From: a virus
Length of the DNA: 37,288 nt
Virus record (IMG/VR): IMGVR_UViG_3300005264_000023
Coordinates: 1 to 37,288 of that record
Direction: 5' to 3' (one strand)
The notes under the pieces are model-generated. The model ran no database searches and was not told the DNA's origin. It saw only the letters and a list, made by a program, of their open reading frames with translations. This document shows, in pieces, positions 7,391 through 15,004 of the stretch. The stretch's first letter is position 1, and every line of letters begins with the position of its first letter. Position numbers and translations under genes: made by a program.

Positions 7391-7680
7391 ACACATATCA
7401 AGAATTTTATGAAGGCGAAATAAGAACATTAAAATTATCAATAAGAGATAAAGATGGACAAAAATTTTATCCTATATCAGCATCAGCATCAGTAATTGAT
7501 TCTAATAGTGTTACAGTTTCTTCTGCTGGAACTTCAGCATCAGTAATTAATAATGAAGTATTTAAATTAATAGATGGGAATACTACAAATACACCTGGCC
7601 AATATAAAATAATATGGGAATTATCTAAAGATCAACATATATATAAGCATGTTACAGAACTAAGAGTGAGTAAATTATAA
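7387..7680 (+). CDS. Small beta-sandwich protein, probably structural
   Basis: A 97-residue protein with alternating beta-strand pattern: EIRTLKLSIRDKDGQKFYPI, then Ser/Ala/Val-rich strands and a closing PGQYKIIWELS and HVTELRVSKL. This resembles the small Ig-like or BppU-N-type domains seen in phage particle proteins (entry form Y-x-G-x-x-R-x-L-x-L). GGAG is nine bases upstream. The start MNTYQEFYEGE recalls the T4 internal-protein tag MKTYQEFIAE, but it is better explained as the first strand of this fold. Confidence 0.55.
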   Translation: MNTYQEFYEGEIRTLKLSIRDKDGQKFYPISASASVIDSNSVTVSSAGTSASVINNEVFKLIDGNTTNTPGQYKIIWELSKDQHIYKHVTELRVSKL

Positions 7681-7784
7681 TGGAATATAATAATACAGAA
7701 TATTTAATGTTTGAAATTGTATCCGAAGAATTGGATTTTAATAATGATACTGAATATTTAATGTTTGAACTTAGTGTCATATAA
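7680..7784 (+). CDS. Very small acidic protein with an internal duplication
   Basis: A 34-residue frame starting at an ATG that overlaps the preceding stop (TAATG). The sequence contains two near copies of NNTEYLMFE (NNTEYLMFEIV and NNDTEYLMFELSV), matched at DNA level by a repeated gaatatttaatgtttgaa. GAGTGAG lies upstream. Whether it is expressed is uncertain, but it fills the gap before the portal gene and has start and stop placed as in neighbouring genes. Confidence 0.4.
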   Translation: MEYNNTEYLMFEIVSEELDFNNDTEYLMFELSVI

Positions 7785-7794
7785 AGGGGTTAAT

Positions 7795-9342
7795 ATGAAA
7801 TTTTTTGATAAATTTAGAGATAAAAGTAAAGAAGAAGAATTAATAGTAGAAAAAACTGAAGCATTTAAACCAAAAGTAAAAGAAAAATATCCACCAACAG
7901 ATGCAGGCGAAGGTGCTGACATACTTGCTGCTTTAGCAATGTTTGATAATATAGGACTATCATCATTCAATTTATTTTATAATACTTATATAAATCAACA
8001 CTATAAAAATAATATACATAGAATAAGATCTTATAGAGAAATGGCTGTTGCGACAGAAATTGCTGATGTTATAGAAGATGCTGCTAATGAATCAATACAA
8101 ACAGATGAAGATGGAAATGTAATTCATTTGGAAATAAAAGATAAAAACTTGAATGAAAATATGATAAAAAATCTAAATAAATCTTTTAATGATTTATTCT
8201 ATAAAAGACTAAACTTAGTAGATTTATTATGGGATATGTTTTTTACTTATCTAGTAGATGGAAAAGTATTTTATGAAAGAGTTATAGATACTAAACATAA
8301 AAAAAATGGAATAGTAAATCTTAAAAAATTACCAACAACTACAATGGATATAATTATTGATCCATTAACAAATAGAATTAAGGTTTTTCTTCAATATTTA
8401 AGTGAAAGACCAGGTTCGTTTGTATCTATAGAACAAGCAGAAGCAGATCCTAAAATAGTAGTTTTTTATCCTGATCAAATTGGATATATAAATTATGGTT
8501 TATTTGGTCAAACACAAATGGATATTATTGGATACCTTGAAAAGGCTAAAGTACCGTTTAATCAATTAAAATTACTTGAAACATCCGTTATTATATATAG
8601 AATAGTAAGAGCACCGGAAAGATTAGTATTTAGAATTGATACAGGTAATATGCCAAAAGATAAAGCACTTGCTTATGTTGAAAAAATTAAATCAAAAATG
8701 ACAAGAAAACAAACATATGACACTAAAACTGGACAACTTACAAGTAGTCCAGAAATTATGTCAATGTTAGAAAACTATTATGTTCCACAATCTGCTGATG
8801 GTAGAGGATCAAATATTGATACTGTTGGTGGTGATTCAAAAGGATTCACAGAACTTGATGATATTTACTATTTTTCAAGAAAATTATATAGAGCTTTAAA
8901 ATATCCTATATCAAGAGTAACAGCAGAACAAGAAAATAGAGGAGCAGATATTGTATTTGGTGGATCTAACGTTGGTGAAATAAGTAGAGATGAAATTAAA
9001 TGGGCAAGATTTCTTGAAAGACAACAAGATAGATTTACTAAAAATCTAGAAGAAACTTTTTTAATCCATTTAGATTTTATAGGATTAAAAAAACAATATA
9101 ATTTATCAAGTAGATCATTTAAAATTAGAATGAATCCACCATCAAAATATAAAGAACAAATGGAACAAAACTTTTTAGAATCAAGATACAATAATTATAT
9201 GGCACTTGCTGATAGAGATGAAATATCAAGATCTTTCTTAATGAAACGATTTTTGAAATGGTCAGAAGAAGATATTGAGGAAAATGTGGCTGAGCTGGAT
9301 AATGATTATAAACTTGGATTTAGAGTAAAAGAAGAAATGTAA
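7795..9342 (+). CDS. gp20: Portal vertex protein
   Basis: This 515-residue protein is a T4 gp20-type portal, the dodecameric ring through which DNA is packaged and to which the neck joins. Recognisable are the N-terminal helix region (SYREMAVATEIADVIEDAAN), LDIIIDP-type strands, RAPERLVFRIDTGNMPKDKA, the long helical stretch and IYYFSRKLYRALKYPISR followed by FLERQQDRFTKNLEETF. T4 gp20 is 524 residues. A TTG at 7765 would add ten residues, but the ATG at 7795 has AAAGGGG eight bases before it and overlaps nothing, so it is chosen. It is followed by protease, scaffold and capsid genes in T4 order. Confidence 0.93.
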   Translation: MKFFDKFRDKSKEEELIVEKTEAFKPKVKEKYPPTDAGEGADILAALAMFDNIGLSSFNLFYNTYINQHYKNNIHRIRSYREMAVATEIADVIEDAANESIQTDEDGNVIHLEIKDKNLNENMIKNLNKSFNDLFYKRLNLVDLLWDMFFTYLVDGKVFYERVIDTKHKKNGIVNLKKLPTTTMDIIIDPLTNRIKVFLQYLSERPGSFVSIEQAEADPKIVVFYPDQIGYINYGLFGQTQMDIIGYLEKAKVPFNQLKLLETSVIIYRIVRAPERLVFRIDTGNMPKDKALAYVEKIKSKMTRKQTYDTKTGQLTSSPEIMSMLENYYVPQSADGRGSNIDTVGGDSKGFTELDDIYYFSRKLYRALKYPISRVTAEQENRGADIVFGGSNVGEISRDEIKWARFLERQQDRFTKNLEETFLIHLDFIGLKKQYNLSSRSFKIRMNPPSKYKEQMEQNFLESRYNNYMALADRDEISRSFLMKRFLKWSEEDIEENVAELDNDYKLGFRVKEEM

Positions 9343-9351
9343 TTGAAATAT

Positions 9352-9359
9352 TATAAATA
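9352..9359 (+). promoter_or_regulatory. T4-type late promoter box
   Basis: TATAAATA in the gap after the portal gene, 22 bases before the next ATG (9382), giving a predicted leader of about 15 bases containing AAAGGGG. Assignment rests on match to the T4 late consensus and position. Confidence 0.5.
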
Positions 9360-9381
9360 TAAATGAAAGGGGAATTATGTT

Positions 9382-9537
9382 ATGTCAATTGATAAAAATA
9401 ATATTAAAAAAGCTTTAGATCATTTTGAAAATGATGAATATGTTGAAGCAAAAGAGATTTTAAGCAAAGAAATTTCAACTTATAAAGATGAATGGCTAAA
9501 AGATAAATTAGAATTGAAAAATGATAAAGAATCATAG
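9382..9537 (+). CDS. Small protein between portal and protease (gp67/68 position)
   Basis: A 51-residue acidic helical protein (starting MSIDKNNIKKALDHFENDEY). AAAGGGG precedes it; an overlapping ATG at 9377 in another frame gives only 13 codons and is rejected. In T4 the small prohead-core genes 67 and 68 lie exactly between genes 20 and 21, so a core role is inferred from position only. Confidence 0.55.
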   Translation: MSIDKNNIKKALDHFENDEYVEAKEILSKEISTYKDEWLKDKLELKNDKES

Positions 9538-9545
9538 GAGTTAAA

Positions 9546-10166
9546 ATGATGAAATTAATAACGGAAATTTCAAAAGAATTAGTAGTTAATGAATCTAAAA
9601 GTAAAGGCACTTTTATTACTGGTATTTTTAGTTCTGCTGAAATTGAAAACAACAATGGTAGAATATATAAAAAACAACTTTTAGAACGTGAAATTAAAAA
9701 AATTATTCCTAAAGTAGAAAAGAAATGTTTATGGGGTGAATTAGGACATCCACCAAATCCAGAAGTAAATCCTGATAAAATAGCTATTCTTACTACTATG
9801 TTAGAATGGAAAAATAATGATGTATATGGAAAATCAAAAGTACTTGATACACCTTTTGGTAATATTTTAAAAACTCTAGTGAAAGAAGGTAGAATGGGTA
9901 TTAGTTCTAGAGGTCTTGGTACTGTAGGAGAAGATGGATATGTAAATGAAGATTTTAGTTTACTTGTTTATGATGCTGTAACAGATCCTTCAAATAACCC
10001 TTCATGGGTAAAAGGAATTTTTGAAGCAAAAGATTTTAATATTATTGAAGATCCAAAAGAAAGAGAAAAAGAAATTGATGAACATTTAACAATTTTGCAA
10101 AATTTTGCAAAAGCACCTAAATCAAAAATCTTTAAAGCTTTAGGTTATGATAAAAAAATTAAATAA
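9546..10166 (+). CDS. gp21: Prohead core protease
   Basis: A 206-residue T4 gp21-type serine protease (herpesvirus-assemblin-like fold). The catalytic His is in WGELGHPPNPEVN and the Ser in GRMGISSRGLG. T4 gp21 is 212 residues and cleaves prohead proteins after (I/L)-x-E once the shell is built. Its own N-terminus has VNE|S near residue 17, a possible self-cleavage site. GGAG is placed for the first of two adjacent ATGs. It is the presumed processing enzyme for all the tagged proteins in the window. Confidence 0.92.
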   Translation: MMKLITEISKELVVNESKSKGTFITGIFSSAEIENNNGRIYKKQLLEREIKKIIPKVEKKCLWGELGHPPNPEVNPDKIAILTTMLEWKNNDVYGKSKVLDTPFGNILKTLVKEGRMGISSRGLGTVGEDGYVNEDFSLLVYDAVTDPSNNPSWVKGIFEAKDFNIIEDPKEREKEIDEHLTILQNFAKAPKSKIFKALGYDKKIK

Positions 10167-10217
10167 AACTTTATATACCAATAGTTTTAATACTATTTTA
10201 TATAATTCATTAATAAT

Positions 10218-10225
10218 TATAAATA
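10218..10225 (+). promoter_or_regulatory. T4-type late promoter box
   Basis: TATAAATA in the 84-base gap before the scaffold gene, giving a leader of about 20 bases with a very strong AAGGAGG site. This would feed scaffold and major capsid, the most abundant head proteins. Confidence 0.55.
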
Positions 10226-10250
10226 ATAATAAAAAAGGAGGAAATTCCTA

Positions 10251-11099
10251 ATGAAAGATCTTTTGAAAATGTTGGGAGTAGATAAACTTGATGAATCTCA
10301 ACAAGAAAATATTAAGGATAAGATAGAAACAATTATTGATTTAAAAGTTAGTGAAAAAGTAACAGAAAAACTAACAGAAGAAAAAGAAAATCTAATTGAA
10401 TCTTATGAACAAAAATTTGATGAATATAAAGATGATATTACATCAAAATTTAGTAATTTTGTTGACTCAGTAATTGATGAAGAATTAGTAATTCCTGATA
10501 AAATTATGGAATACGCAAAGAAGGGTGAACTTTATGATGATCTTATTGAACAATTTAAAGTAAGACTTTCTATTGATGAAGGACTAATTGAAGATGAAGT
10601 AAAAAGTCTTTTGAAAGAAGCAAAAGAAGAAATCATTAAAATGAAAGATGAAATGAATGATTTTGTATCTGAAAATCTTGAACTTAAAACAGATGCTCAA
10701 AAATTAGCAGCTGAATTATACTTGAGAAAGAAATCAGATGGACTAACTGAATCACAAAAAGCAAAATTATTTGCAGTATTGGAAGGTATTGTAAGTAAAG
10801 AAGAAATTGACAAGAAGTTTGATATTATCATCGAAAGTCTAAATGAGGGTGATGAAGAAGATGATAAGAAGAAGGGCGATGAAGACGAAGACGAAGATGA
10901 TGATAAGAAGAAAGAAGGTAAGAAGAAAGAAGGTAAGAAAGGTGATGAAGACGAAGATGAAGATGATGAAGATGATAAAAAGAATGAAGGTAAAGGCCAT
11001 GCTAGTGTAGATGGTGATAACGACCTAAATGAAAATGATTCACCTTTTGATACATACATTAAAAGTTATGTAAAAACCCTCAGAGAAAGTAAAATATAA
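10251..11099 (+). CDS. gp22: Prohead core scaffold
   Basis: A 282-residue, highly acidic coiled-coil protein in the gene 22 position between protease and capsid. The N-terminus (LLKMLGVDKLDESQQ) and the long Glu/Lys helices fit the T4 gp22 scaffold (269 residues). Residues about 200-248 form a low-complexity run of Asp/Glu/Lys blocks (GDEDEDEDDDKKKEGKKKEG and similar) built on a repeated gatgaagacgaagatgat DNA unit. The end, SPFDTYIKSYVKTLRESK, looks like the conserved capsid-binding tail. LDE|S at residue 15 is a possible protease site. Confidence 0.88.
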   Translation: MKDLLKMLGVDKLDESQQENIKDKIETIIDLKVSEKVTEKLTEEKENLIESYEQKFDEYKDDITSKFSNFVDSVIDEELVIPDKIMEYAKKGELYDDLIEQFKVRLSIDEGLIEDEVKSLLKEAKEEIIKMKDEMNDFVSENLELKTDAQKLAAELYLRKKSDGLTESQKAKLFAVLEGIVSKEEIDKKFDIIIESLNEGDEEDDKKKGDEDEDEDDDKKKEGKKKEGKKGDEDEDEDDEDDKKNEGKGHASVDGDNDLNENDSPFDTYIKSYVKTLRESKI

Positions 11100-11128
11100 T
11101 AAAGAATTATTCTATTTAGGAGGAAAAA

Positions 11129-12352
11129 ATGGAAATTAAAGAATTAGTAAAAAAATGGAGTGAAGTGATCAATGAAGGATCAAAGATCAGAAGTGATAAA
11201 GTAAAAAAAGCCACAGCAATTATGTTGGAAAATCAACATAAATTCTTGGAAGCAAGAATAGATGAATCAACAGCTTTTGCTGGTGATAGTTTAAATACTA
11301 CTGGTGGTTATACTGGATCTGGTATGTTTCATAAAATCGCTGTACCAATGGTAAGAAGAACATTCCCAGAATTGATTGCTCACGATTTAGTAGGTGTTCA
11401 ACCAATGACTGGTCCTGTTGGATTGGCTTTCGCGCTTAGATTTGTTTCAGGTCAAGCTTATGATAGTACAATTGGAACAGAATTAGGTTATAATACTATT
11501 GATAAGACTTATACTGGATCATATAATACTTCAGCCGGTGAAGTACTTGGTTCAAAATCTGGATCTGGTGTTGGTAATGATGTTGGTATTGGTCTTGGTG
11601 CTGGTACTCATATTAAAGAAGTAAATATGACAGTAGAAAAGGCTCAAGTGGAAGCACAAACTCGTAAGTTGAGAAGTCGTTGGTCACTTGAAGTAGCTCA
11701 AGATTTAAAAGCTATGCATGGTCTTGATCTTGAAGAAGAAATGATGGATATTCTATCATACGAAATTACCGCTGAAATTGATCGTGAATTGATTGATAAA
11801 ATTGATGCCGTTTGTGTTGCTGGTGGTGCTAGTTATTCTTCTACATGGGATTATAACGCAGCTTCTGGTACTGGTGTTCCAGGTGGTAGATGGGAACTTG
11901 AAAGATATAGAGAACTATATCACCACTTGATCAGAAAATCAAATGCTATCGCTGTTAATACAAGACGCGGTGCAGGTAACTGGGTTGTATGTAATCCAAA
12001 TGCTTGTGCAATCTTTGAAACACTTTCAGCTTTTACTATCGCACCTGTAGCCTCAGATGTAACAACAGCTAATACTGGTGTTGCAAGATTAGGCTCATTG
12101 GATGGTAGAATTGCTGTTTATCGTGATACATTTCAAACAAATGATCAATTTATTGTTGGATATAAAGGACCATCAGAATATGATACTGGTGTAATTTATT
12201 TACCATATATTCAATTGCTACCTGCAAGATCTACTTTTGAAGATTCTTTCAACTCAGCAGTTGGTCTTATGAGTCGTTATGCTATTCATGACCATCTATT
12301 TGGAAGTAAAGAATACTACCAAAGAGTAAACCTTGTAGCAATCCCAAAATAA
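11129..12352 (+). CDS. gp23: Major capsid protein
   Basis: A 407-residue HK97-fold T4 gp23-type capsid protein: KIAVPMVRRTFPELIAHDLV, GVQPMTGPVGLAFALRF, LRSRWSLEVAQDLKAMHGLD and the C-terminal LMSRYAIHDHLFGSKEYY. T4 gp23 loses 65 N-terminal residues to gp21. The equivalent site here is probably IDE|S after residue 46, just before AFAGDSLNTTGG; a second (I/L)-x-E site, INE|G, follows residue 16. AGGAGG lies upstream. G+C is a little higher than in neighbouring genes, as expected of a highly expressed gene. It ends just before a strong terminator. Confidence 0.95.
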   Translation: MEIKELVKKWSEVINEGSKIRSDKVKKATAIMLENQHKFLEARIDESTAFAGDSLNTTGGYTGSGMFHKIAVPMVRRTFPELIAHDLVGVQPMTGPVGLAFALRFVSGQAYDSTIGTELGYNTIDKTYTGSYNTSAGEVLGSKSGSGVGNDVGIGLGAGTHIKEVNMTVEKAQVEAQTRKLRSRWSLEVAQDLKAMHGLDLEEEMMDILSYEITAEIDRELIDKIDAVCVAGGASYSSTWDYNAASGTGVPGGRWELERYRELYHHLIRKSNAIAVNTRRGAGNWVVCNPNACAIFETLSAFTIAPVASDVTTANTGVARLGSLDGRIAVYRDTFQTNDQFIVGYKGPSEYDTGVIYLPYIQLLPARSTFEDSFNSAVGLMSRYAIHDHLFGSKEYYQRVNLVAIPK

Positions 12353-12381
12353 TGTAATAATCTTACATTATATCCCCAAAT

Positions 12382-12415
12382 AAAAAAGGGAACACTTAAT
12401 TGTGTTCCCTTTTTT
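12382..12415. terminator. Strong bidirectional intrinsic terminator
   Basis: Perfect 14-bp stem (AAAAAAGGGAACAC with GTGTTCCCTTTTTT) around a 6-base loop. The plus-strand T tract ends the capsid transcript. The mirrored A tract gives a T tract on the minus strand, where the opposing genes converge. Confidence 0.92.
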
Positions 12416-12422
12416 AACGCTT

Positions 12423-12533
12423 TTAATATAGTACCGCCGAAAAGGGCTTTAACTTAGAAATGGCGGCCTTTATAGCCTTTTTTACTCGTTTATTATCAAC
12501 AGAATAATAGGCAGATTCTAAGTGCCCAATTAC
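12423..12533 (-). pseudogene. Out-of-frame C-terminal extension of the 12530-12859 gene
   Basis: Directly behind the stop of the Fn3-like gene is a 36-codon open frame in the -1 phase, starting VIGHLESAYYSVDNKR and ending KLKPFSAVLY. It has clear protein character (basic amphipathic helix) and higher G+C than its surroundings, but no start codon or separate ribosome binding site. It joins the upstream gene in frame if the ribosome slips -1 on AAGGGGG (run of five G at 12533-12537) or if one G is missing. So it is a decayed 3' end, a sequence error, or a programmed frameshift product. Confidence 0.45.
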
Positions 12534-12859
12534 CCCCTTATAATTTCACCATCTGCTGGAGGATTTGGAGCAATAAAATCTAAAGGAACGTCATTTATAA
12601 ATATCATTGATGATTCATTACCCACTTCATCATATGCAGATAGACCTAGATTATAAATACCATCTTTTGTAGTCATACCTTCAAGTTGAGTAATATCATA
12701 TTTTACCTTTCCATCTATTTCCGGACTTTGATTTCCAATATCCCAATATTGACTTTCTCCACTAACAGCATTTGGTGCTTCTTCCATATAAAGAAAGTAT
12801 CCTTGAACATCTGGAGAGTCAGAAGGAGTATATGTCAAAAATGTTGGTTTTACAGCCAT
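12530..12859 (-). CDS. Fibronectin-III-like protein
   Basis: A 109-residue protein with one Fn3/Ig-like domain: PTFLTYTPSDSPDVQGYFLY, GKVKYDITQLEG and the typical GIYNLGLSAYDEVGNES. There is no signal peptide. ATG 12859 is preferred, with AGAGGTG before it; a GTG ten bases further up lies inside that site. It could decorate the capsid or be an adhesin module. Its stop is followed in the -1 frame by an open extension (12423-12533). Confidence 0.6.
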   Translation of the reverse strand: MAVKPTFLTYTPSDSPDVQGYFLYMEEAPNAVSGESQYWDIGNQSPEIDGKVKYDITQLEGMTTKDGIYNLGLSAYDEVGNESSMIFINDVPLDFIAPNPPADGEIIRG

Positions 12860-12879
12860 GTTTATCACCTCTTTTATTT

Positions 12880-13386
12880 TTATTTTATAATACTAATACC
12901 ACCACCTCCTGGTGGACTTATCCATGTGAATATCCACCAAGCTTTATTTACACCATTAACCGTTGCATACATAGGATCAATAGATTCTACCCAATCACTA
13001 TAACAAGGTACTAATGGTGAATTTGGATCATCTGGATCTTCATACTTACAATTATTTTTTACTGCTCTTACTTTAGGAATATAATGACCAACTCTAGATA
13101 ATATTATAGTAATTTGAGTATTTGGTGTTATACCTTTTATTAAATCAACACCCATATCTCTATGATAAATTTTAAATTCATATTCATCTGGATGTGTGCA
13201 ATTATCATCATTACAAGATTCTGTCCATCCAATAGTTATTTCTTTTCCTGTAAATCCTGAGTATGTAGTATATTCTAATTGTTCCCATGCAAATGAATCA
13301 CGAAGAAAATATGATCCAACCATTAAAAAAATAAGAAAAAATGTAACCGCATATTTTTCAAACTTTTTATCAAAACTCTCTTTCAT
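12880..13386 (-). CDS. Exported or membrane-anchored Fn3-like protein
   Basis: The 168 residues start with a basic stretch and a hydrophobic segment (about 13-29, YAVTFFLIFLMVGSYFL), then DSFAW, a possible signal peptidase site. The rest has Fn3-like strands (EITIGWTES, YEFKIYHRDMG, HYIPKVRAVKNN, CYSDWVESID) and paired cysteines, in keeping with an exported, disulphide-bonded protein. GGAG precedes the start. It neighbours a second Fn3-like gene, and the pair sits between capsid and terminase genes on the minus strand. Role unknown; superinfection exclusion or surface display are guesses. Confidence 0.6.
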   Translation of the reverse strand: MKESFDKKFEKYAVTFFLIFLMVGSYFLRDSFAWEQLEYTTYSGFTGKEITIGWTESCNDDNCTHPDEYEFKIYHRDMGVDLIKGITPNTQITIILSRVGHYIPKVRAVKNNCKYEDPDDPNSPLVPCYSDWVESIDPMYATVNGVNKAWWIFTWISPPGGGGISIIK

Positions 13387-13402
13387 TTAATACTCCGTTT
13401 CT

Positions 13403-14953
13403 TTAATCTCTCAAGTTTGATTTATCTAACCATGAAAAATCCCAATTATCTACAGTTTCTTCGATATCCGACAAAATTCCCCAACAATCTTCTTCATAAT
13501 CCTTTTCAATGAAAGTAAATGACTCATCAAAAATATTCATATTAATAACATAAATTGCCCAATATAAAGCACTTACACAATCATCAGGCTTATCTTTTCC
13601 AAAAAACTTACCTTTTTCTTCAATAAATGAAGCTAATTCTTCTACTGTATCAGAATCATATAAAAGAATACTTCCATCTTCTATAAGTTTTTTCATTAAT
13701 AAGACAGCTTTTGGTTTTGTTGTTCTTGAAGCTCGTATTCCAAGATTAATACTCTTAGATCCAGTATTAACTAATCTTTCATTTTCATATTCCCACCATA
13801 TTCTTTCAACAACAGCACTACCTTCACCATTATTTTCAACCATCATATATGCATTATTATAATATTTTGACAGTCTATTTAATATTTCAGAATAATTATA
13901 AACATCAGTATTATTATCCCTAAATACAGCTACTTGTTTCATTTTTACAGGTACTAAAGAATCAATTCTCATTACTTGTATAACAGAATAATTTTCACCA
14001 GTTCCTTTAGCTGGATCACATCCCATAACGTACTGTGCGTTCTCTTTTGGTTTTTCATAAATTTTTAATTTACTATTTAAATCAACTATTTTTGGTGGTT
14101 TAATACTTGATAATAATACATCTAAAGTTACTGAATTAATTAAAGTATTTGTACTTCCAAGAAATTCAACAGCAAATTCTTGTGCAAACTGTTGTTCACC
14201 TAAGTTTTCAAGTTGTTCTAAAGCCCATTCTTTATCACGACCAGGAACTGCTTGCCATGAAATCTTTGTTGGAACAAAAGTATTTTTTCCTCTTTCTGCT
14301 TGTGAATATATCCTATGGAAAATATTAAACATACCATTTGGTGTCGAAATAATAATAATTTTTGATTTTTTAGAAGAAGAAATAGTAGGATAATTAGCAG
14401 ACCAAAATTCTTCAGCTTGGTGACTATTAACAAAAGCAAATTCATCACATATTAATAAGTTAACAGCTTCACCACGCATAGCATCAGGTGAAGTAGCTGA
14501 AATAATTAATCTTGATCCGTTATCAAAAGTAGTTGCTGTTTTAGCATATTCACTAACACCAGGTTTTAACCAAGATGGAAGTGTTTCATACATTCTTTTT
14601 ACTCTTGAAAGAATCATTTTTGCACTTGATTCTTTATTACTAACGATACCTATAACTTTATCTTCATGAAAAATCGAATACCACAATGCATATATTCCAA
14701 CAATAGTAGTTTTTCCACTTTGTCTGGAACATAGTGCAATATTAAATCTTTCCTTTTGAAACTTTTCTAATAAATCTAATTGATAATCATAAGGTTCAAA
14801 TAATGTTTCACCTATATCTAAATTTATTATTTTTACATACTTTAAAAAATAAAACGGATCTTCTGAACATTTTTTTAATTCTAGTATTTGTTCTGGGTTA
14901 TATTCCGACTCTTCATTCGGTCTTTTTACCCACTCATCATATCTAATAGCCAT
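13403..14953 (-). CDS. gp17: Large terminase subunit
   Basis: A 516-residue T4 gp17-type packaging motor. ATPase: Walker A SRQSGKTT (residues 76-83), Walker B LLICDE (166-171), coupling motif ISTPNG (202-207). Nuclease: the RNase-H-like core starts VMGCDPAKG with Asp313, continues in MMVENNGEGS and ends with DDCVSALYWA. T4 gp17 is 610 residues, so this one has a shorter N-terminus. It is transcribed opposite to the head genes, directly behind spoVR. Its ribosome binding site AGAGGT lies in the 3' arm of a perfect 16-bp hairpin whose loop carries a late promoter, so expression should be late only. Confidence 0.95.
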   Translation of the reverse strand: MAIRYDEWVKRPNEESEYNPEQILELKKCSEDPFYFLKYVKIINLDIGETLFEPYDYQLDLLEKFQKERFNIALCSRQSGKTTIVGIYALWYSIFHEDKVIGIVSNKESSAKMILSRVKRMYETLPSWLKPGVSEYAKTATTFDNGSRLIISATSPDAMRGEAVNLLICDEFAFVNSHQAEEFWSANYPTISSSKKSKIIIISTPNGMFNIFHRIYSQAERGKNTFVPTKISWQAVPGRDKEWALEQLENLGEQQFAQEFAVEFLGSTNTLINSVTLDVLLSSIKPPKIVDLNSKLKIYEKPKENAQYVMGCDPAKGTGENYSVIQVMRIDSLVPVKMKQVAVFRDNNTDVYNYSEILNRLSKYYNNAYMMVENNGEGSAVVERIWWEYENERLVNTGSKSINLGIRASRTTKPKAVLLMKKLIEDGSILLYDSDTVEELASFIEEKGKFFGKDKPDDCVSALYWAIYVINMNIFDESFTFIEKDYEEDCWGILSDIEETVDNWDFSWLDKSNLRD

Positions 14954-14955
14954 AA

Positions 14956-14996
14956 AATTTTACCTCTTATAATTTATTTATATAAGAGGTAAAATT
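14956..14996 (-). promoter_or_regulatory. Hairpin hiding the terminase ribosome binding site
   Basis: Perfect 16-bp inverted repeat (14956-14971 with 14981-14996) around a 9-base loop, in the 51-base gap between spoVR and the terminase gene. In mRNA read from upstream the 3' arm contains AGAGGT, the only ribosome binding site of the terminase, paired to ACCTCT; the stem ends two bases before the ATG. On the plus strand the hairpin is followed by seven T, but no plus-strand gene precedes it. Confidence 0.7.
14975..14982 (-). promoter_or_regulatory. Late promoter inside the hairpin
   Basis: TATAAATA on the minus strand covers the hairpin loop and a few stem bases. Initiation about six bases downstream (near 14969) would give a leader of about 16 bases, AAGAGGTAAAATTTT then ATG, that lacks the 5' arm and so leaves the ribosome binding site free. 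Confidence 0.6.
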
Positions 14997-15004
14997 CTTT
15001 TTTA

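Noticed and set aside
7387-7422. N-terminus MNTYQEFYEGE resembles the T4 internal-protein tag MKTYQEFIAE.
   Set aside because: The stretch leads without a break into a beta strand (EIRTLKLSIRD) of a small Ig-like fold, so it is more likely part of that domain. It was not counted among tagged proteins.
10697-11059. A 120-codon minus-strand frame rich in Ser, opposite the scaffold gene.
   Set aside because: It is the antisense of the Asp/Glu/Lys repeat codons of the scaffold; no ribosome binding site.
12686-13014. Plus-strand frames of 80-105 codons opposite the Fn3-like genes.
   Set aside because: They overlap two better-supported minus-strand genes, have no ribosome binding site and no recognisable domain.
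14956-15000. The inverted repeat before the terminase gene read as a plus-strand terminator because seven T follow it.
   Set aside because: No plus-strand gene lies upstream. The minus-strand reading explains both the position of AGAGGT and the TATAAATA in the loop.
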